Assembly: GCA_964491915.1 (NCBI GenBank)
Contig: CAZBHS010000027.1
Coordinates: forward strand, 12,095 to 76,094
Direction: 5' to 3'
Source of the DNA: JAHELQ01 sp964491915
Lineage (GTDB): Bacteria; Acidobacteriota; Aminicenantia; UBA2199
Length of the DNA stretch: 64,000 nucleotides
Shown: positions 26,983-36,436 of the stretch, one piece after another
How positions within the stretch are numbered: the stretch's first letter is position 1
Layout: each line of letters opens with the position of its first letter
The notes under the pieces: model-generated
Database searches by the model: none
What the model saw: only the letters and a program-made list of their open reading frames with translations
Told to the model about the DNA's origin: nothing
Made by a program: the position numbers and the translations under genes

Positions 26983-29097
26983 TTAAAATTGCTTCCACAT
27001 TTCAATACTTTGAATCGCTTGCTTGCGAGTGGCGTCTTCCTGCGGATGCTTTTCCAGGAATTTCCGCATTTTTTCGATTGCCTCCGCGAATTTTCCCGCG
27101 TTGGCTAAAATAGCGGCATGATCAAAAAACACCACAGGTTTTGGGTTGATTGCCGCCGCCTTTTCAAAATACCTGAACGATTCGGGATAGCGCTTTAGCA
27201 AGCCGTAAACCATCGCGAGATTGAACATCAGGTCAAAATCATCGGGAATCTTCTCCTCCAATTGAACAAAGATCTCCAAAGCTTCCCGGTGCTCACCGAT
27301 CCTCTGGTGGAAGAACCCCATTTTCTTTTTCACCTCGAAATTCTCCGGTTCAATTTCCAGCACACGTCGGTAATGTTTTATGGCTTCACGATATTCACCC
27401 CTGATTTCGAAGATTTTCGCCATCAAATTCTCCACCTGGGCCCCTGCATCCAGAGGATTCAATTTCTTGAGTTCCTTCAAGATCTCGAACGCCTCATAGA
27501 ACTCCGACTGGGAAATCAACAAGTTCACGTAATCGATGCGCAGGATATAGTCTCCGGGATTCGCGCTAATTCCGGCTTTATACCAATGGGCAGCTTTTTG
27601 GGGGTCCCCCTGGGAATAATAAATATATGCCAACTTGGAATAGGACCAGGAAAAATGCGGATTTTCTTCAATCGCCTTCAAGAAGACAGGGATCGCCTCT
27701 TCCGCCTTCCCCCGGCTATACAGGTCGTTCGCTTCGAGGTATACGCTCCATGCATGAATCCGGTCCTTGGGATCCGGCAAGTCGCCCTTGGCCTCCTGCC
27801 CGGAGGAGACCAGGTACCCCAACGACTCCAATTGCTGGCGTTCAGACCGAGAAAGAGTCCGCTGAGACTTGAACGTCACCTTTCTATGTAGATCGATAAT
27901 ATGAAATAATTCGTTTTTCAAATCCCAGCATTTAGCCGGATCCTGGTCAGCAAGATTCATTGTCTCGAATGGATCGGACTCGAGGTTGTAGAGCTCCGGC
28001 TGGGGAAGGTCGAGATATTTATACTCTTCATACACAACTCCCCTAACCGCCGCGCAACCCAACGATTCCCTGGCGAACACACTTTCGATGTAATACGGCC
28101 TTTTTTTCACCATTGGCCGGTTGTTGGAAATCACCGGCAATAACGAATCGCCCTGAATATGGGACGGAACATCGTATCCCAGGTAATCCAACACCGTAGG
28201 CATCATATCGATCAGCCCAACCTGACGAGTAATTTTTATATTTTCCCATTCCGTACCGGGAAACACAAAAATCAAAGGAACCCGGATATTTTCCTCATAA
28301 CAAAAAATCTGATGCCCCACCTCTCCATGCTCGCCGAACGCTTCGCCATGGTCGCCCGCCAACACGATCAACGTGTTATCATAGACCCCCCGCTCTTTAA
28401 GAAGCGTAATGATTTTACCTATATACTCGTCCATGTAGGCGATTTCACCGTCGTACGGCTCATCCGGGAACCGGCTCTTGTATGGTTCCGGTGGCGCATA
28501 GGGTAAATGGGGATCGTAAAAATGGACCCAACTGAAGAACTTCTGCGAAGAGTTCTTCTCGAACCATGAGGCAAAATCGGCAAACACCAGGTCCGCCGGT
28601 CGTTCGGACGAAAAACTCTTTACCAAACGCTCATCCAATACAACATCATCGCTATAAATATCGAATCCCTGATCCAATCTGAAGCGGGAATCCAGGGTGA
28701 ATGACGAGATAAAGGCCGCGGTCAGGTATCCGTCTCTCTTGAAGAGTTCCGCCATGGTATCGATCCCATCGGGCAAAAAATAACTGCCGTTATTGCGAAC
28801 TTTGTGATAGAGCGGAATGGTTCCGGTAAACAGAGAACAATGGGCCGGTAATGTCAATGGCGCCGGCGTAATGGTATCCTGAAACAAAATTCCGTTTCCA
28901 GCCAGAGCATCGATATTCGGAGTCCGGGCCTCCTGGTAACCATAAGCGCCGATCCGGTCTGCTCTGGTGGTGTCCATGGAAATCACCAGAACATTCATAT
29001 CTTTCTTGCCCTGACCGCAACCGATCATCCACAATGGGGCCACAATGAGAATCAACAAGCAAAACCCCTTCATTTTTAACGATATCCGTTCCGACAT
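26983..29097 (-). CDS. Sulfatase/phosphotransferase-fold lipoprotein with TPR domain
   Basis: 704 residues. A lipoprotein signal (lipobox WMIGC, Cys at about 27) is followed by an alkaline-phosphatase-superfamily domain (about 35-400). Its metal-site motifs ISMDTTRADRIGAYGY, AGDHGEAFGEHGEVGHQ and RVPLIF are clear. At the catalytic position, where sulfatases have CxPxR or SxPxR, the sequence is TLPAH, so a Thr nucleophile and no formylglycine is expected, as in phosphoethanolamine/phosphoglycerol transferases. Six or so TPRs fill residues about 430-700 (SWSYSKLAYIYYSQGDPQKA; HYRRVLEIEPENFEV). AGGAGATAC precedes the ATG. Substrate unknown. Confidence 0.85.
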   Translation of the reverse strand: MSERISLKMKGFCLLILIVAPLWMIGCGQGKKDMNVLVISMDTTRADRIGAYGYQEARTPNIDALAGNGILFQDTITPAPLTLPAHCSLFTGTIPLYHKVRNNGSYFLPDGIDTMAELFKRDGYLTAAFISSFTLDSRFRLDQGFDIYSDDVVLDERLVKSFSSERPADLVFADFASWFEKNSSQKFFSWVHFYDPHLPYAPPEPYKSRFPDEPYDGEIAYMDEYIGKIITLLKERGVYDNTLIVLAGDHGEAFGEHGEVGHQIFCYEENIRVPLIFVFPGTEWENIKITRQVGLIDMMPTVLDYLGYDVPSHIQGDSLLPVISNNRPMVKKRPYYIESVFARESLGCAAVRGVVYEEYKYLDLPQPELYNLESDPFETMNLADQDPAKCWDLKNELFHIIDLHRKVTFKSQRTLSRSERQQLESLGYLVSSGQEAKGDLPDPKDRIHAWSVYLEANDLYSRGKAEEAIPVFLKAIEENPHFSWSYSKLAYIYYSQGDPQKAAHWYKAGISANPGDYILRIDYVNLLISQSEFYEAFEILKELKKLNPLDAGAQVENLMAKIFEIRGEYREAIKHYRRVLEIEPENFEVKKKMGFFHQRIGEHREALEIFVQLEEKIPDDFDLMFNLAMVYGLLKRYPESFRYFEKAAAINPKPVVFFDHAAILANAGKFAEAIEKMRKFLEKHPQEDATRKQAIQSIEMWKQF

Positions 29098-29230
29098 TGT
29101 ATCTCCTGAGTTTAAAAGTAAATGCTAGCACAAAGTTTTATAAAAAAGAAGTCCCCCGAATTTATAAGGACTTTACAAGAGCCGTTGTTTTTAATAAAAT
29201 AAGGAATTCTAACCAAGCTAGGAGGACCAA

Positions 29231-31267
29231 ATGTCTGGTAAAGAAAAAGACAATCAGAAAGCAAAAGCCACCCATTCATTCCAGGCGGAAACAAAGGAAT
29301 TGTTGAACTTGATGGTAAACTCCCTTTACACCCACAGGGAAATTTTCTTGAGAGAATTAATCTCGAACGCTTCCGACGCCATCGATAAAATAAAATTTCA
29401 CTCCCTCACGAACCCGGAGATGCTAGAAAGCGACGAAAGCGAATTCACCATCACCATGGATGTCAATCGCGAAGCCGGAACTCTTCTCATCAGCGACAAC
29501 GGCATCGGCATGTCGTACCAGGAAGTCATCGACAACATCGGCACCATTGCCAGGTCCGGTTCCAAATCGTTTCTGGAAAATCTGCAACAAAATGAAAACA
29601 AAGATGTCGAGCTGATCGGCAAATTCGGAGTGGGGTTCTACTCAGCCTTTATGGTGGCGGAACGGGTCACACTGACCACCCGCGCCCCGGGCGAAGCGAA
29701 AGGCGTTCGCTGGGAATCGGAAGGAGACGGTTCGTACACAATCGAAGAAGTGGAAAAAGAAAAACGGGGAACCGACATCATTCTCCATCTCCGCGAAAAT
29801 TGCACCGATAAAGACAAACCCGAAGAGGACTTCCTCAATCCCTACACCATCCGCAACCTGGTGGAAAAATACTCGAACTACATCATCTACCCCATCAAGA
29901 TGGATTTCATCCGGGAAGAAAAACCCCGGGACAAAGAGGGAAAGGTCATCGAAGACGCCGAACCGCAGACAGTCATCGAAAATAAGACCCTCAACTCCAT
30001 GACCCCCATCTGGGAAAAAGACAAGCGGAAAATCACCGACGACGAGTATTTCCAATTCTACAAACACCATTTCCACGACTGGAACGACCTGGCGGACGTC
30101 ATCCACGTCAAAGCCGAAGGCAAAGTCCAATACACCGCCTTATTGTTTATCCCCTCCAGGGCGCCCTCCAATCTCTACGACAAGAACTACTCCGACGGCA
30201 TCCAGCTCTACTCCAACCACGTGTTTGTAATGAAAGACTGCAAAGACCTACTCCCCGACCACCTGCGCTTTGTCCGCGGATTGGTGGACTCCCCCGATTT
30301 TTCACTCAATATCTCCAGGGAAATCCTGCAGCATGACGATCAATTGAAAATCATCGGCAAAAACCTCGAGAAAAAAGTGCTCAAAGCCCTGGAAAAATTG
30401 ATGCAAAAAGAGAGAAAGAAATACGAAGAACTCTGGGATCAGATGGGTAAAGCCCTCAAAGGCGGCATCTATATGAAATACAAGAACAAAGAATCCCTGC
30501 AGGATCTGTTGCTCTTCTCCTCTTCAAAATCCGGCGAAGGTATGGCTACCCTGAAGGAATATGTGGAGCGCATGCCCGAAGGCCAGAAGGAAATCTTCTA
30601 CGCCACCGGCAAAGATGTCGATACCATCCACCGCATGCCGCAGATGGAAATCTTCCGGGAAAAAGATGTGGAAATCCTCTACTTCGTGGATAAAATCGAC
30701 GAATTCCTCACCCAGAACCTCGATGAATACGACGGCAAAAAGTTGAAATCCGTGATTCGCGAAGATTTCAACATCGACGACATCATCCCTGCGGACAAAA
30801 ATAAAGACAAAGAGAAAAAAGACGAGGACAAAAAAGAGGAAGACAAGCCCAAAGACGAGGTGCAGGAGTTGGAAGAACAGAATAAAGAACTCCTGGGACT
30901 GATCCAGAAAAATCTCGGCGAAAAGGTCAAGGGCGTCAAATTGAGCCGCCGCCTCAAATCGAGCCCCGTCTGTTTGGTAACCACCAGTAGCGGCGTCACG
31001 TTCAACATGGAGCAGTTACTCCAGAGCGCAAATCAGATCACCCCTAAAGCCGGAAAAATCCTCGAGATCAATCCCAAGCACAAAATCTTCACTGTATTGC
31101 AGACTATCTTCAACACGGACAAAGATTCGGAGAAGATGAAAGATTACAGCGAAGTACTCTATTCACAGGCCATGCTGATCGAAGGGTATGAACTGGAAGA
31201 CCCGGCAGAATTCTCTCGCCGTCTCACCAACTTGATGGTGGAAGCACACGAAACAACCGGAAACTAA
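29231..31267 (+). CDS. htpG: Hsp90-family molecular chaperone HtpG
   Basis: 678 residues with the GHKL ATPase domain first (about 15-225): ELISNASDAIDK, DNGIGMS and GKFGVGFYSAFMVAE are the nucleotide-binding motifs. The middle domain includes SREILQHD. A charged insert rich in Lys, Glu and Asp (about 520-545) makes the protein longer than E. coli HtpG and separates the middle from the dimerisation domain. HtpG remodels client proteins in the cytoplasm. AGGAGG precedes the ATG. It is followed by a hairpin and convergent to the DUF362 gene. Confidence 0.96.
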   Translation: MSGKEKDNQKAKATHSFQAETKELLNLMVNSLYTHREIFLRELISNASDAIDKIKFHSLTNPEMLESDESEFTITMDVNREAGTLLISDNGIGMSYQEVIDNIGTIARSGSKSFLENLQQNENKDVELIGKFGVGFYSAFMVAERVTLTTRAPGEAKGVRWESEGDGSYTIEEVEKEKRGTDIILHLRENCTDKDKPEEDFLNPYTIRNLVEKYSNYIIYPIKMDFIREEKPRDKEGKVIEDAEPQTVIENKTLNSMTPIWEKDKRKITDDEYFQFYKHHFHDWNDLADVIHVKAEGKVQYTALLFIPSRAPSNLYDKNYSDGIQLYSNHVFVMKDCKDLLPDHLRFVRGLVDSPDFSLNISREILQHDDQLKIIGKNLEKKVLKALEKLMQKERKKYEELWDQMGKALKGGIYMKYKNKESLQDLLLFSSSKSGEGMATLKEYVERMPEGQKEIFYATGKDVDTIHRMPQMEIFREKDVEILYFVDKIDEFLTQNLDEYDGKKLKSVIREDFNIDDIIPADKNKDKEKKDEDKKEEDKPKDEVQELEEQNKELLGLIQKNLGEKVKGVKLSRRLKSSPVCLVTTSSGVTFNMEQLLQSANQITPKAGKILEINPKHKIFTVLQTIFNTDKDSEKMKDYSEVLYSQAMLIEGYELEDPAEFSRRLTNLMVEAHETTGN

Positions 31268-31279
31268 CACATAAAAATA

Positions 31280-31307
31280 GAGCGGCAACCCAGCCGGGTT
31301 GCCGCTC
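31280..31307 (-). terminator. Perfect 12-bp hairpin, terminator-like on the minus strand
   Basis: GAGCGGCAACCC and its complement around a 4-nt loop, 12 nt after htpG. The T-run (TATTTTTATG) lies on the minus-strand side, so it best serves the DUF362 transcript. It may also stop htpG. Confidence 0.6.
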
Positions 31308-31310
31308 CGT

Positions 31311-31440
31311 TCAAACCCTATAGGACAACGCCACTCCATCCCTGAGCGGCAACTGAATCGTCATGAAATCGTCGTGCTCCGAAATCAGGCGGTTAAACTC
31401 CAACACTCCCCGGGAGAATTCGTGGGGACAGGCGCAGGGT
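31311..31440 (-). pseudogene. C-terminal remnant of an O-methyltransferase
   Basis: Minus-strand translation between stops gives a roughly 40-residue tail: RGVLEFNRLISEHDDFM, then TIQLPLRDGVALSYRV and a stop. This is the typical end of class-I SAM O-methyltransferases of the caffeoyl-CoA type (REFNR...LLP-GDG-LA). Nothing of the catalytic domain is present, because the frame meets a stop and then the end of the DUF362 gene. It is therefore a fragment left after deletion or replacement by the neighbouring gene. Confidence 0.55.
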
Positions 31441-31448
31441 TTTCAGAA

Positions 31449-32489
31449 CTAGATTTGAATGAGCCGGTATGTTGTCGAACCGAGCCCTATTTTTTCAGCG
31501 TACAAAAGTTGCTCGCCCCCTTTGAAGGCTTTGCCTTTTTCTTCAGCCATATCGAGGCATACTTTGTCGATGGCCACCGGATCCGTCGAAACGAAGATCC
31601 CAAAATCCTCCATGATAGGATCCATCTTTTTGGGCTCGCAGTCGCAGCCCTTGGTGACATTCATGGCCAAATTGAAGTAGATGTTCTTCTTGCCCAATTG
31701 CGCCGCATAGGCGTATTCCGCCAATTTTTCCCTGAACTTTTTCCCTTGCAACAAACCGTTGTAGATCCCCTTCAATGAGATGATGGAGATCGCCTTCTCC
31801 GGACAAATGGCAACGCACGCCCCGCAACCGACACATTTCTCGTGATCGATGAAGGATTTCTCGCCGATAGTGATGGCATCCTCATTGCATCGAGTCTTGC
31901 AAAGATTGCATTTCTTGCATTTGCGGTTGACGATCCTGGGCTTGATGCCCATGTGCATGGCCAATTTCCCTCCCTTGGAGGCGCAGCCCATGGCCAACTG
32001 TTTAATGGCTCCGCCGAATCCCGCCATCATATGTCCCTTGAAATGGGAAATAACAATGAGCTGATCATAATCTAAAAAAGCTTTACCAATTTTGCAGGTT
32101 TCAAAGTGATTCATATCGATGGGAATCTCGACAAACGCTTCGCCTTGATCTCCATCGGCGATGATGATGGGAAGCTGGTTAAAGCCGTGCTCTTCGGCGG
32201 TTTTCAAATGAAGGTCTTTCTTGTATCTCTGCCCCCCGTACATGACGCTGGTCTCCATATAGCAGGTTTCGATATCCCTCTCTTCCAAAAACCCGATGAT
32301 CCCCTCGTAATTCTCCGACTTGAGGAAGGTGGTGTTTCCCTTCTCGCCAAAATGAACCTTCAACGGAACCTTCAGACCAAGTTCGATATTCTCTCTCTCT
32401 ACGATTTCCCGCAACAATCGCCGCGTGATTCCTTGAATCTCTTCCACCGTCGTGTTTGAATCCACCTTTTTATAATACACATTCGACAT
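31449..32489 (-). CDS. DUF362 protein with two 4Fe-4S clusters
   Basis: 346 residues. The DUF362 domain (about 35-180 and 255-340) surrounds a ferredoxin-like insert (about 195-235) with CKKCNLCKTRC and CVGCGACVAICP, two complete 4Fe-4S motifs. DUF362 proteins are soluble redox proteins of unknown reaction, and members like this are common in anaerobes. The ATG follows AGGAGAA by 5 nt. It is convergent with htpG. Confidence 0.88.
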   Translation of the reverse strand: MSNVYYKKVDSNTTVEEIQGITRRLLREIVERENIELGLKVPLKVHFGEKGNTTFLKSENYEGIIGFLEERDIETCYMETSVMYGGQRYKKDLHLKTAEEHGFNQLPIIIADGDQGEAFVEIPIDMNHFETCKIGKAFLDYDQLIVISHFKGHMMAGFGGAIKQLAMGCASKGGKLAMHMGIKPRIVNRKCKKCNLCKTRCNEDAITIGEKSFIDHEKCVGCGACVAICPEKAISIISLKGIYNGLLQGKKFREKLAEYAYAAQLGKKNIYFNLAMNVTKGCDCEPKKMDPIMEDFGIFVSTDPVAIDKVCLDMAEEKGKAFKGGEQLLYAEKIGLGSTTYRLIQI

Positions 32490-32615
32490 GCTGTTCTCCT
32501 AAGATTTTTTTCTACAACCTCTTCCTGGTGAAATTCCCGAATTACACCAATTCTAATCGAACCTTCACGTTATTATACACCAATAACAAAATCTTTCTCA
32601 ATATCTTCCCCTCGG

Positions 32616-32693
32616 TATTTTGAAAGACTCCCTTTCAAAACACCCTTGTATTTCGAAAGGGTAAGTTGCAAAACACCCTTGTATTTTGAAAGG
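32616..32693. repeat. 33-bp tandem repeat, about 2.4 copies
   Basis: Units start at 32616, 32649 and 32682. Each begins TATTTYGAAAG, and the first two end in CAAAACACCCTTG. The TTGTAT formed at each unit junction is the -35 box of the next gene at the last junction. Each unit also contains a TTTTGAAAG / CTTTCAAAA-type inverted repeat in part. Confidence 0.8.
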
Positions 32694-32706
32694 ATTAGAG
32701 TATAAT
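32679..32706 (+). promoter_or_regulatory. Promoter of the AAA/DUF4143 gene
   Basis: TTGTAT (spanning the junction of repeat units 2 and 3), a 16-nt spacer and TATAAT, 21 nt before the ATG at 32728. Confidence 0.65.
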
Positions 32707-32727
32707 AGGGAGTGAAAGGAGCGAAAA

Positions 32728-34032
32728 ATGAAGCGGTGGATTGAAAGACAACTGCTGGAATGGAAAGACAGCAAGAGAAGAAAACCCCTCATCTTGAGGG
32801 GAGCCCGGCAAGTGGGAAAGACCTGGAGTGTAAAAAAACTGGGGGCGGACCATTTTGAAAATACCGTCCACATGGATTTAGAGAAAAATCGTCAATTTCA
32901 TTCCCTGTTCGAAGGCGATCTCGATCCAAAAATCATTGTCCAGAACATCGAAGTTCTTTTGAAGACGAAGATAACTTCCGGGAAAACATTGCTGTTCATC
33001 GACGAGATTCAGAGCTGCCCAAGGGCCATTATGGCGCTTCGATATTTCTACGAGGAGATGCCGCAACTCCATCTGATCGCCGCAGGCTCGCTGCTGGAGT
33101 TCGCTTTATCCGAAATCTCATTTCCCGTCGGCAGAATACAATATCTACACATGACGCCGATGACCTTTTCGGAATATCTAATGGCGATGGGAAACGAAAA
33201 GGCCCTGGAAATCATTCAATACAAACCTCAAAAATTGCCGGAGCCGATCCACCTCTCTCTCCTCAGGGATCTTAAAACATATTTCTTCGTAGGAGGAATG
33301 CCGGAGAGCGTCAAATCCTTCGTTCAAACCGGCAGTATCGCCGAGTGCTTCAAAATTCATGAAGAGCTTGTCCACTCATTTAAAGACGATTTTGGAAAAT
33401 ACGCCGCCCTATCCAACAAAGATTGCCTGGAAGAGATATTTACCAACACCTCCAAAAACATTGGGAATCAACTGGTTTACTCCGGTTTATCCAACACCTT
33501 TTCCCATCCTACGATAAAAAAGGCGTTTGATTTGCTCGTGAAGGCCAGGATGATCAAGAAGGTTGAATCGGTGGGAAAGCTGGAGCTTCCCTTGGATGTA
33601 CAGAGTTCTTCGCGAAAATTCAAGGCCATTATGCTGGACATCGGGATCTGGCAACAATTGAGCGGAATTTCTGTTGAAAACGCGATAGCTGAATCCGATT
33701 TGATGAACATATACCGTGGGGCGTTGGCTGAGCAATATGTGGGCCAGGAACTGGCGGCCTCCACCGGCGAAAGCCTTTACTATTGGGCCAGAGGCGCCAA
33801 AAGCAGCGCCGCGGAGGTCGATTATATCGTTACAGTAAAAGGAAAAATCTACCCCATCGAGGTGAAAAGCGGCAGTTCAGGCTCGCTAAAAAGTCTCCAC
33901 CTGGCCTTGAAAACCTATCCCGATTGTCCCGGAGGCATCGTCTTTTCAACCAGAGAGTACGGCGAAATCCCAGAGCAAAAACTAACCTTCCTTCCCCTCT
34001 ACTACGCCGCCCATTTCACCAATTCCCTCTAG
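32728..34032 (+). CDS. AAA ATPase with DUF4143 domain
   Basis: 434 residues. The AAA_14 domain (about 15-200) has Walker A GARQVGKT and Walker B LLFIDEIQ. The DUF4143 domain (about 205-395) ends in a nuclease-fold-like segment (EVDYIVTVKGKIYPIEVKSG) that resembles the PD-(D/E)xK core E...D...ExK. These ATPases are widespread, variable in number between relatives and often laterally transferred, and their role is not settled. AAAGGAG precedes the ATG. The stop is only about a dozen bases from the left end of the att-like repeat of the genomic element, and a 33-bp tandem repeat lies in its promoter. Confidence 0.85.
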   Translation: MKRWIERQLLEWKDSKRRKPLILRGARQVGKTWSVKKLGADHFENTVHMDLEKNRQFHSLFEGDLDPKIIVQNIEVLLKTKITSGKTLLFIDEIQSCPRAIMALRYFYEEMPQLHLIAAGSLLEFALSEISFPVGRIQYLHMTPMTFSEYLMAMGNEKALEIIQYKPQKLPEPIHLSLLRDLKTYFFVGGMPESVKSFVQTGSIAECFKIHEELVHSFKDDFGKYAALSNKDCLEEIFTNTSKNIGNQLVYSGLSNTFSHPTIKKAFDLLVKARMIKKVESVGKLELPLDVQSSSRKFKAIMLDIGIWQQLSGISVENAIAESDLMNIYRGALAEQYVGQELAASTGESLYYWARGAKSSAAEVDYIVTVKGKIYPIEVKSGSSGSLKSLHLALKTYPDCPGGIVFSTREYGEIPEQKLTFLPLYYAAHFTNSL

Positions 34033-34090
34033 GAAATTTTATGATGGTCACCCAAATGGTCACCGGGGTGGAGGGGGAATCTGGGGAGGT

Positions 34091-34148
34091 TGATTATAAG
34101 CGAGCCGATGGGCGGAGTCGAACCGCCGACCTTTTGATTACGAATCAA
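34091..34148. repeat. Left attachment site of the integrative element
   Basis: These 58 bases are identical to 43591-43648, at an offset of exactly 9,500 bp. They contain the 3' part of tRNA-Thr (from the anticodon loop to the end) plus 12 bp beyond it. Weaker similarity (about 80%) continues outward for about 45 bp at both ends. Confidence 0.9.
34103..34148 (-). pseudogene. tRNA-Thr 3' fragment
   Basis: Only the anticodon loop 3' side, variable region, T arm and acceptor 3' strand are present. The D arm and 5' acceptor strand are missing. It is a product of element insertion and cannot make a tRNA. Confidence 0.88.
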
Positions 34149-34532
34149 GGACACAGTTTTTCGTCCCCTTTCGAGGGGAATAAAAAAACCATTAAATATC
34201 CGCCATTTCACCCTCACAATCAACCTTTTACCCAAAAGGCCACCAAACAAATTCGCATAGTTAAAAGCAGTAAAAACCACTCTTTTCTCACTTAATATGA
34301 TATAAATTAGCCACCATTTGGACACCAAACGACTAAAGAAACTCCAAACGAACCCAAACGAGAGCCATATTTTTTTCTCTCTATCCTGCCCTATTGGCAG
34401 ATTGCAGACAATATTTACCGGTAACCAGTTTTTTCAAAATAATTGAAAAAAAATTCAAAAAAAAAATAAAAACCCGAATTACAGAAGGTCCACCCATAGA
34501 GTCTGAGCAGCCACAAATATATTATAATGTGT
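34149..34532. other. Gene-free left end of the element
   Basis: An AT-rich stretch with long A and T runs. Apart from a small hairpin (CCCCT / AGGGG near 34170) I see no gene or clear signal. Confidence 0.6.
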
Positions 34533-36398
34533 TCAACGGAAGCTGGTCTTTTCTGTGTCGATCCCTTCAAAGATCAGATAATCAGAAGTTTTGTAATGGG
34601 ATACGCTGATATTATAAATCTCGGTTCCTAAATAAACGACTGTTTTTCCTTGATTGATCAGTTGATCTATAAGGTTGAGGAAATGTTTTTCAAAGGGCCG
34701 TGATTCGCCTTTTAGATAATCGTTGATTATAAATGTTTCTCCTTTCGCAAACGTGAGGGACGAGTAGAGTTTTTTCAATAACTCTATAGATGGGTTCGGC
34801 TCTTTCAAATCCATTTCTTTTACATCCAGGGCCTTGAGGTTATCCAGGACCTTGTTTTTTTCTACTTCCAGGATATTGGGGAAGATGTCTATTACTTTTT
34901 GGGGGGCCATTTCAAAACCAAGATCAATCTCCGACATAGAATCCAGGCCTGATATATTGTTTCCCTGGCGAGTTAGAATTTTGAAAACGTTGTTTCGGTA
35001 TTCTTCGTCACGGCACAGCACAAAAAATGAAGTTCCTTTCTTGTATTCCAATTTTGGGCTTCGTTCCTCAAGCGGGATATAATTGAGCGTTTTCTTGATT
35101 CTGTAGACTGAAATCAGGAGTAGTGCCAAAAGATAGATAATTGTCGTCAAAAGGCCGGGGGGAAAATTCCCGGGTAACTTACTCTGAGCTTTGATGATGT
35201 TTTCTTCGCCACTGAAAAAGGGATCTACGGTTTTATCCTGTTCGACATATCTTTTTTGCACATAGAACGCCAAAAAATTGTCTCTGATTTTTTCAATGGC
35301 TTTTAGAAAATCAATATAACTCAAAAATCCTTCGCTTGATAATTCAGTGGACAAACAATTGTAGAAGGTCGTCGGGAAAATGAACGATATTTTCTCTCGA
35401 TAGTCGATCACAGCGTTCATTTGGTTTTGAAACGCTTTTTCTTTCTGCTTGTTGATTTTATACCCTTCGGTCCAATATTGGATTGACTCTTTCAAGCGAA
35501 GGGCCTTTATTTCCTCATTGGATCCATTTTGGCTTTTTAGGTCCTCGACCTTTCTGTTTATCGCTTGTTGAGCGTCCATTAAATTGGTGATTTTTTCTAA
35601 ATGCAACGCCTCTAAAGGTTCAATTGAAGCTGTCCTATTGTAGATGCTCGTCCTGGAAATTTCTGGGATAACAAAAATGAATAATGCCCATACGGCAATG
35701 GCTACCCAGGTTTTTTTAGTCTTTCTGAATAACGAAAGAAGCAATCCCACCATATAAAAAAACAGGAAGTAGCAAAGCGCAAACATGCAATATCGTAGAA
35801 AATTGCTAGTATCCAATTCTGAAAAGATGATTCCCCTTTCTATAGCAAACAAATAGTTCAAGAAAAAAATAAAGCAAAACGCCGCACTTAAAAAGAGCAC
35901 CCTAAATAAAATCGAAAACAAGACCTTCTTTCTGGTAATTATATGTTCAATAAACTTTGTGCTTCGGAAATTCAAGAATCCCATTATTATCATATACAGG
36001 CTACCTAAAACAAAAAGAATCCCTCCGAAATCCTTCATCTTTCCGTCATCGAATAGGGCGCGCCCCTTGAAGCTCTTTATCGGTTTGATTATCTCGCTAG
36101 TATCGATGTTACTTTCAAGAGTATGGAGAATCTTGTATTTTTCAAAGAAAATCACCAGTGGCGACGGTTCGTATAGAATCCTAAAACCATATCCGCCATA
36201 TTGATCATAATACATGTATCTAGACACTTTGGCTTTTTCATATCTCAAGAAATCCTGTTTATTCTGCTCAAAATTCTTGTAATCCGTTATCCCGGAATTT
36301 ACGAAATAGAGGGTCAAGAACAAGATTATAATAATGGCGGCAATACTTTTTTTGTTGTAGAAAATCCGTAAAAATTCAAATTTAGCGATATCAATCAC
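34533..36398 (-). CDS. ABC-2-type permease fused to a degenerate ABC ATPase-like domain
   Basis: 621 residues. Six membrane spans are predicted: about 15-32, then 120-140, 155-177, 200-222 and 229-247, and after a large outside segment (about 250-425) one at 430-448. This is the layout of ABC-2 permeases with long extracytoplasmic parts. The cytoplasmic C-terminus (about 465-615) has the order of an ABC ATPase: a FFVLCRDEEYR strand-loop where Walker A should be, a helical part, a Walker-B-like GETFIINDYLKG, then LINQGKTVVYLGTE like the H-loop strand. Gly/Lys/Thr of Walker A and the LSGGQ signature are absent. Start is GTG with AAGGAAGGA upstream. It is last in the XRE-led operon and paralogous to 60752-61990. 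Confidence 0.7.
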   Translation of the reverse strand: MIDIAKFEFLRIFYNKKSIAAIIIILFLTLYFVNSGITDYKNFEQNKQDFLRYEKAKVSRYMYYDQYGGYGFRILYEPSPLVIFFEKYKILHTLESNIDTSEIIKPIKSFKGRALFDDGKMKDFGGILFVLGSLYMIIMGFLNFRSTKFIEHIITRKKVLFSILFRVLFLSAAFCFIFFLNYLFAIERGIIFSELDTSNFLRYCMFALCYFLFFYMVGLLLSLFRKTKKTWVAIAVWALFIFVIPEISRTSIYNRTASIEPLEALHLEKITNLMDAQQAINRKVEDLKSQNGSNEEIKALRLKESIQYWTEGYKINKQKEKAFQNQMNAVIDYREKISFIFPTTFYNCLSTELSSEGFLSYIDFLKAIEKIRDNFLAFYVQKRYVEQDKTVDPFFSGEENIIKAQSKLPGNFPPGLLTTIIYLLALLLISVYRIKKTLNYIPLEERSPKLEYKKGTSFFVLCRDEEYRNNVFKILTRQGNNISGLDSMSEIDLGFEMAPQKVIDIFPNILEVEKNKVLDNLKALDVKEMDLKEPNPSIELLKKLYSSLTFAKGETFIINDYLKGESRPFEKHFLNLIDQLINQGKTVVYLGTEIYNISVSHYKTSDYLIFEGIDTEKTSFR

Positions 36399-36436
36399 AG
36401 TTCACCATCCTTCCTTTTAAGAGTGTTGTTTAGGAT

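Noticed and set aside
29100..29230. CIRCE element or sigma-32 promoter before htpG
   Set aside because: No TTAGCACTC-N9-GAGTGCTAA repeat and no CTTGAA...CCCCAT match was seen.
32616..32693. CRISPR array
   Set aside because: Units are directly tandem with no unique spacers, and no cas gene is in the window.
34103..34148. A second tRNA-Thr gene
   Set aside because: Only the 3' 46 nt are present. It has no 5' acceptor strand or D arm and is explained by element insertion.
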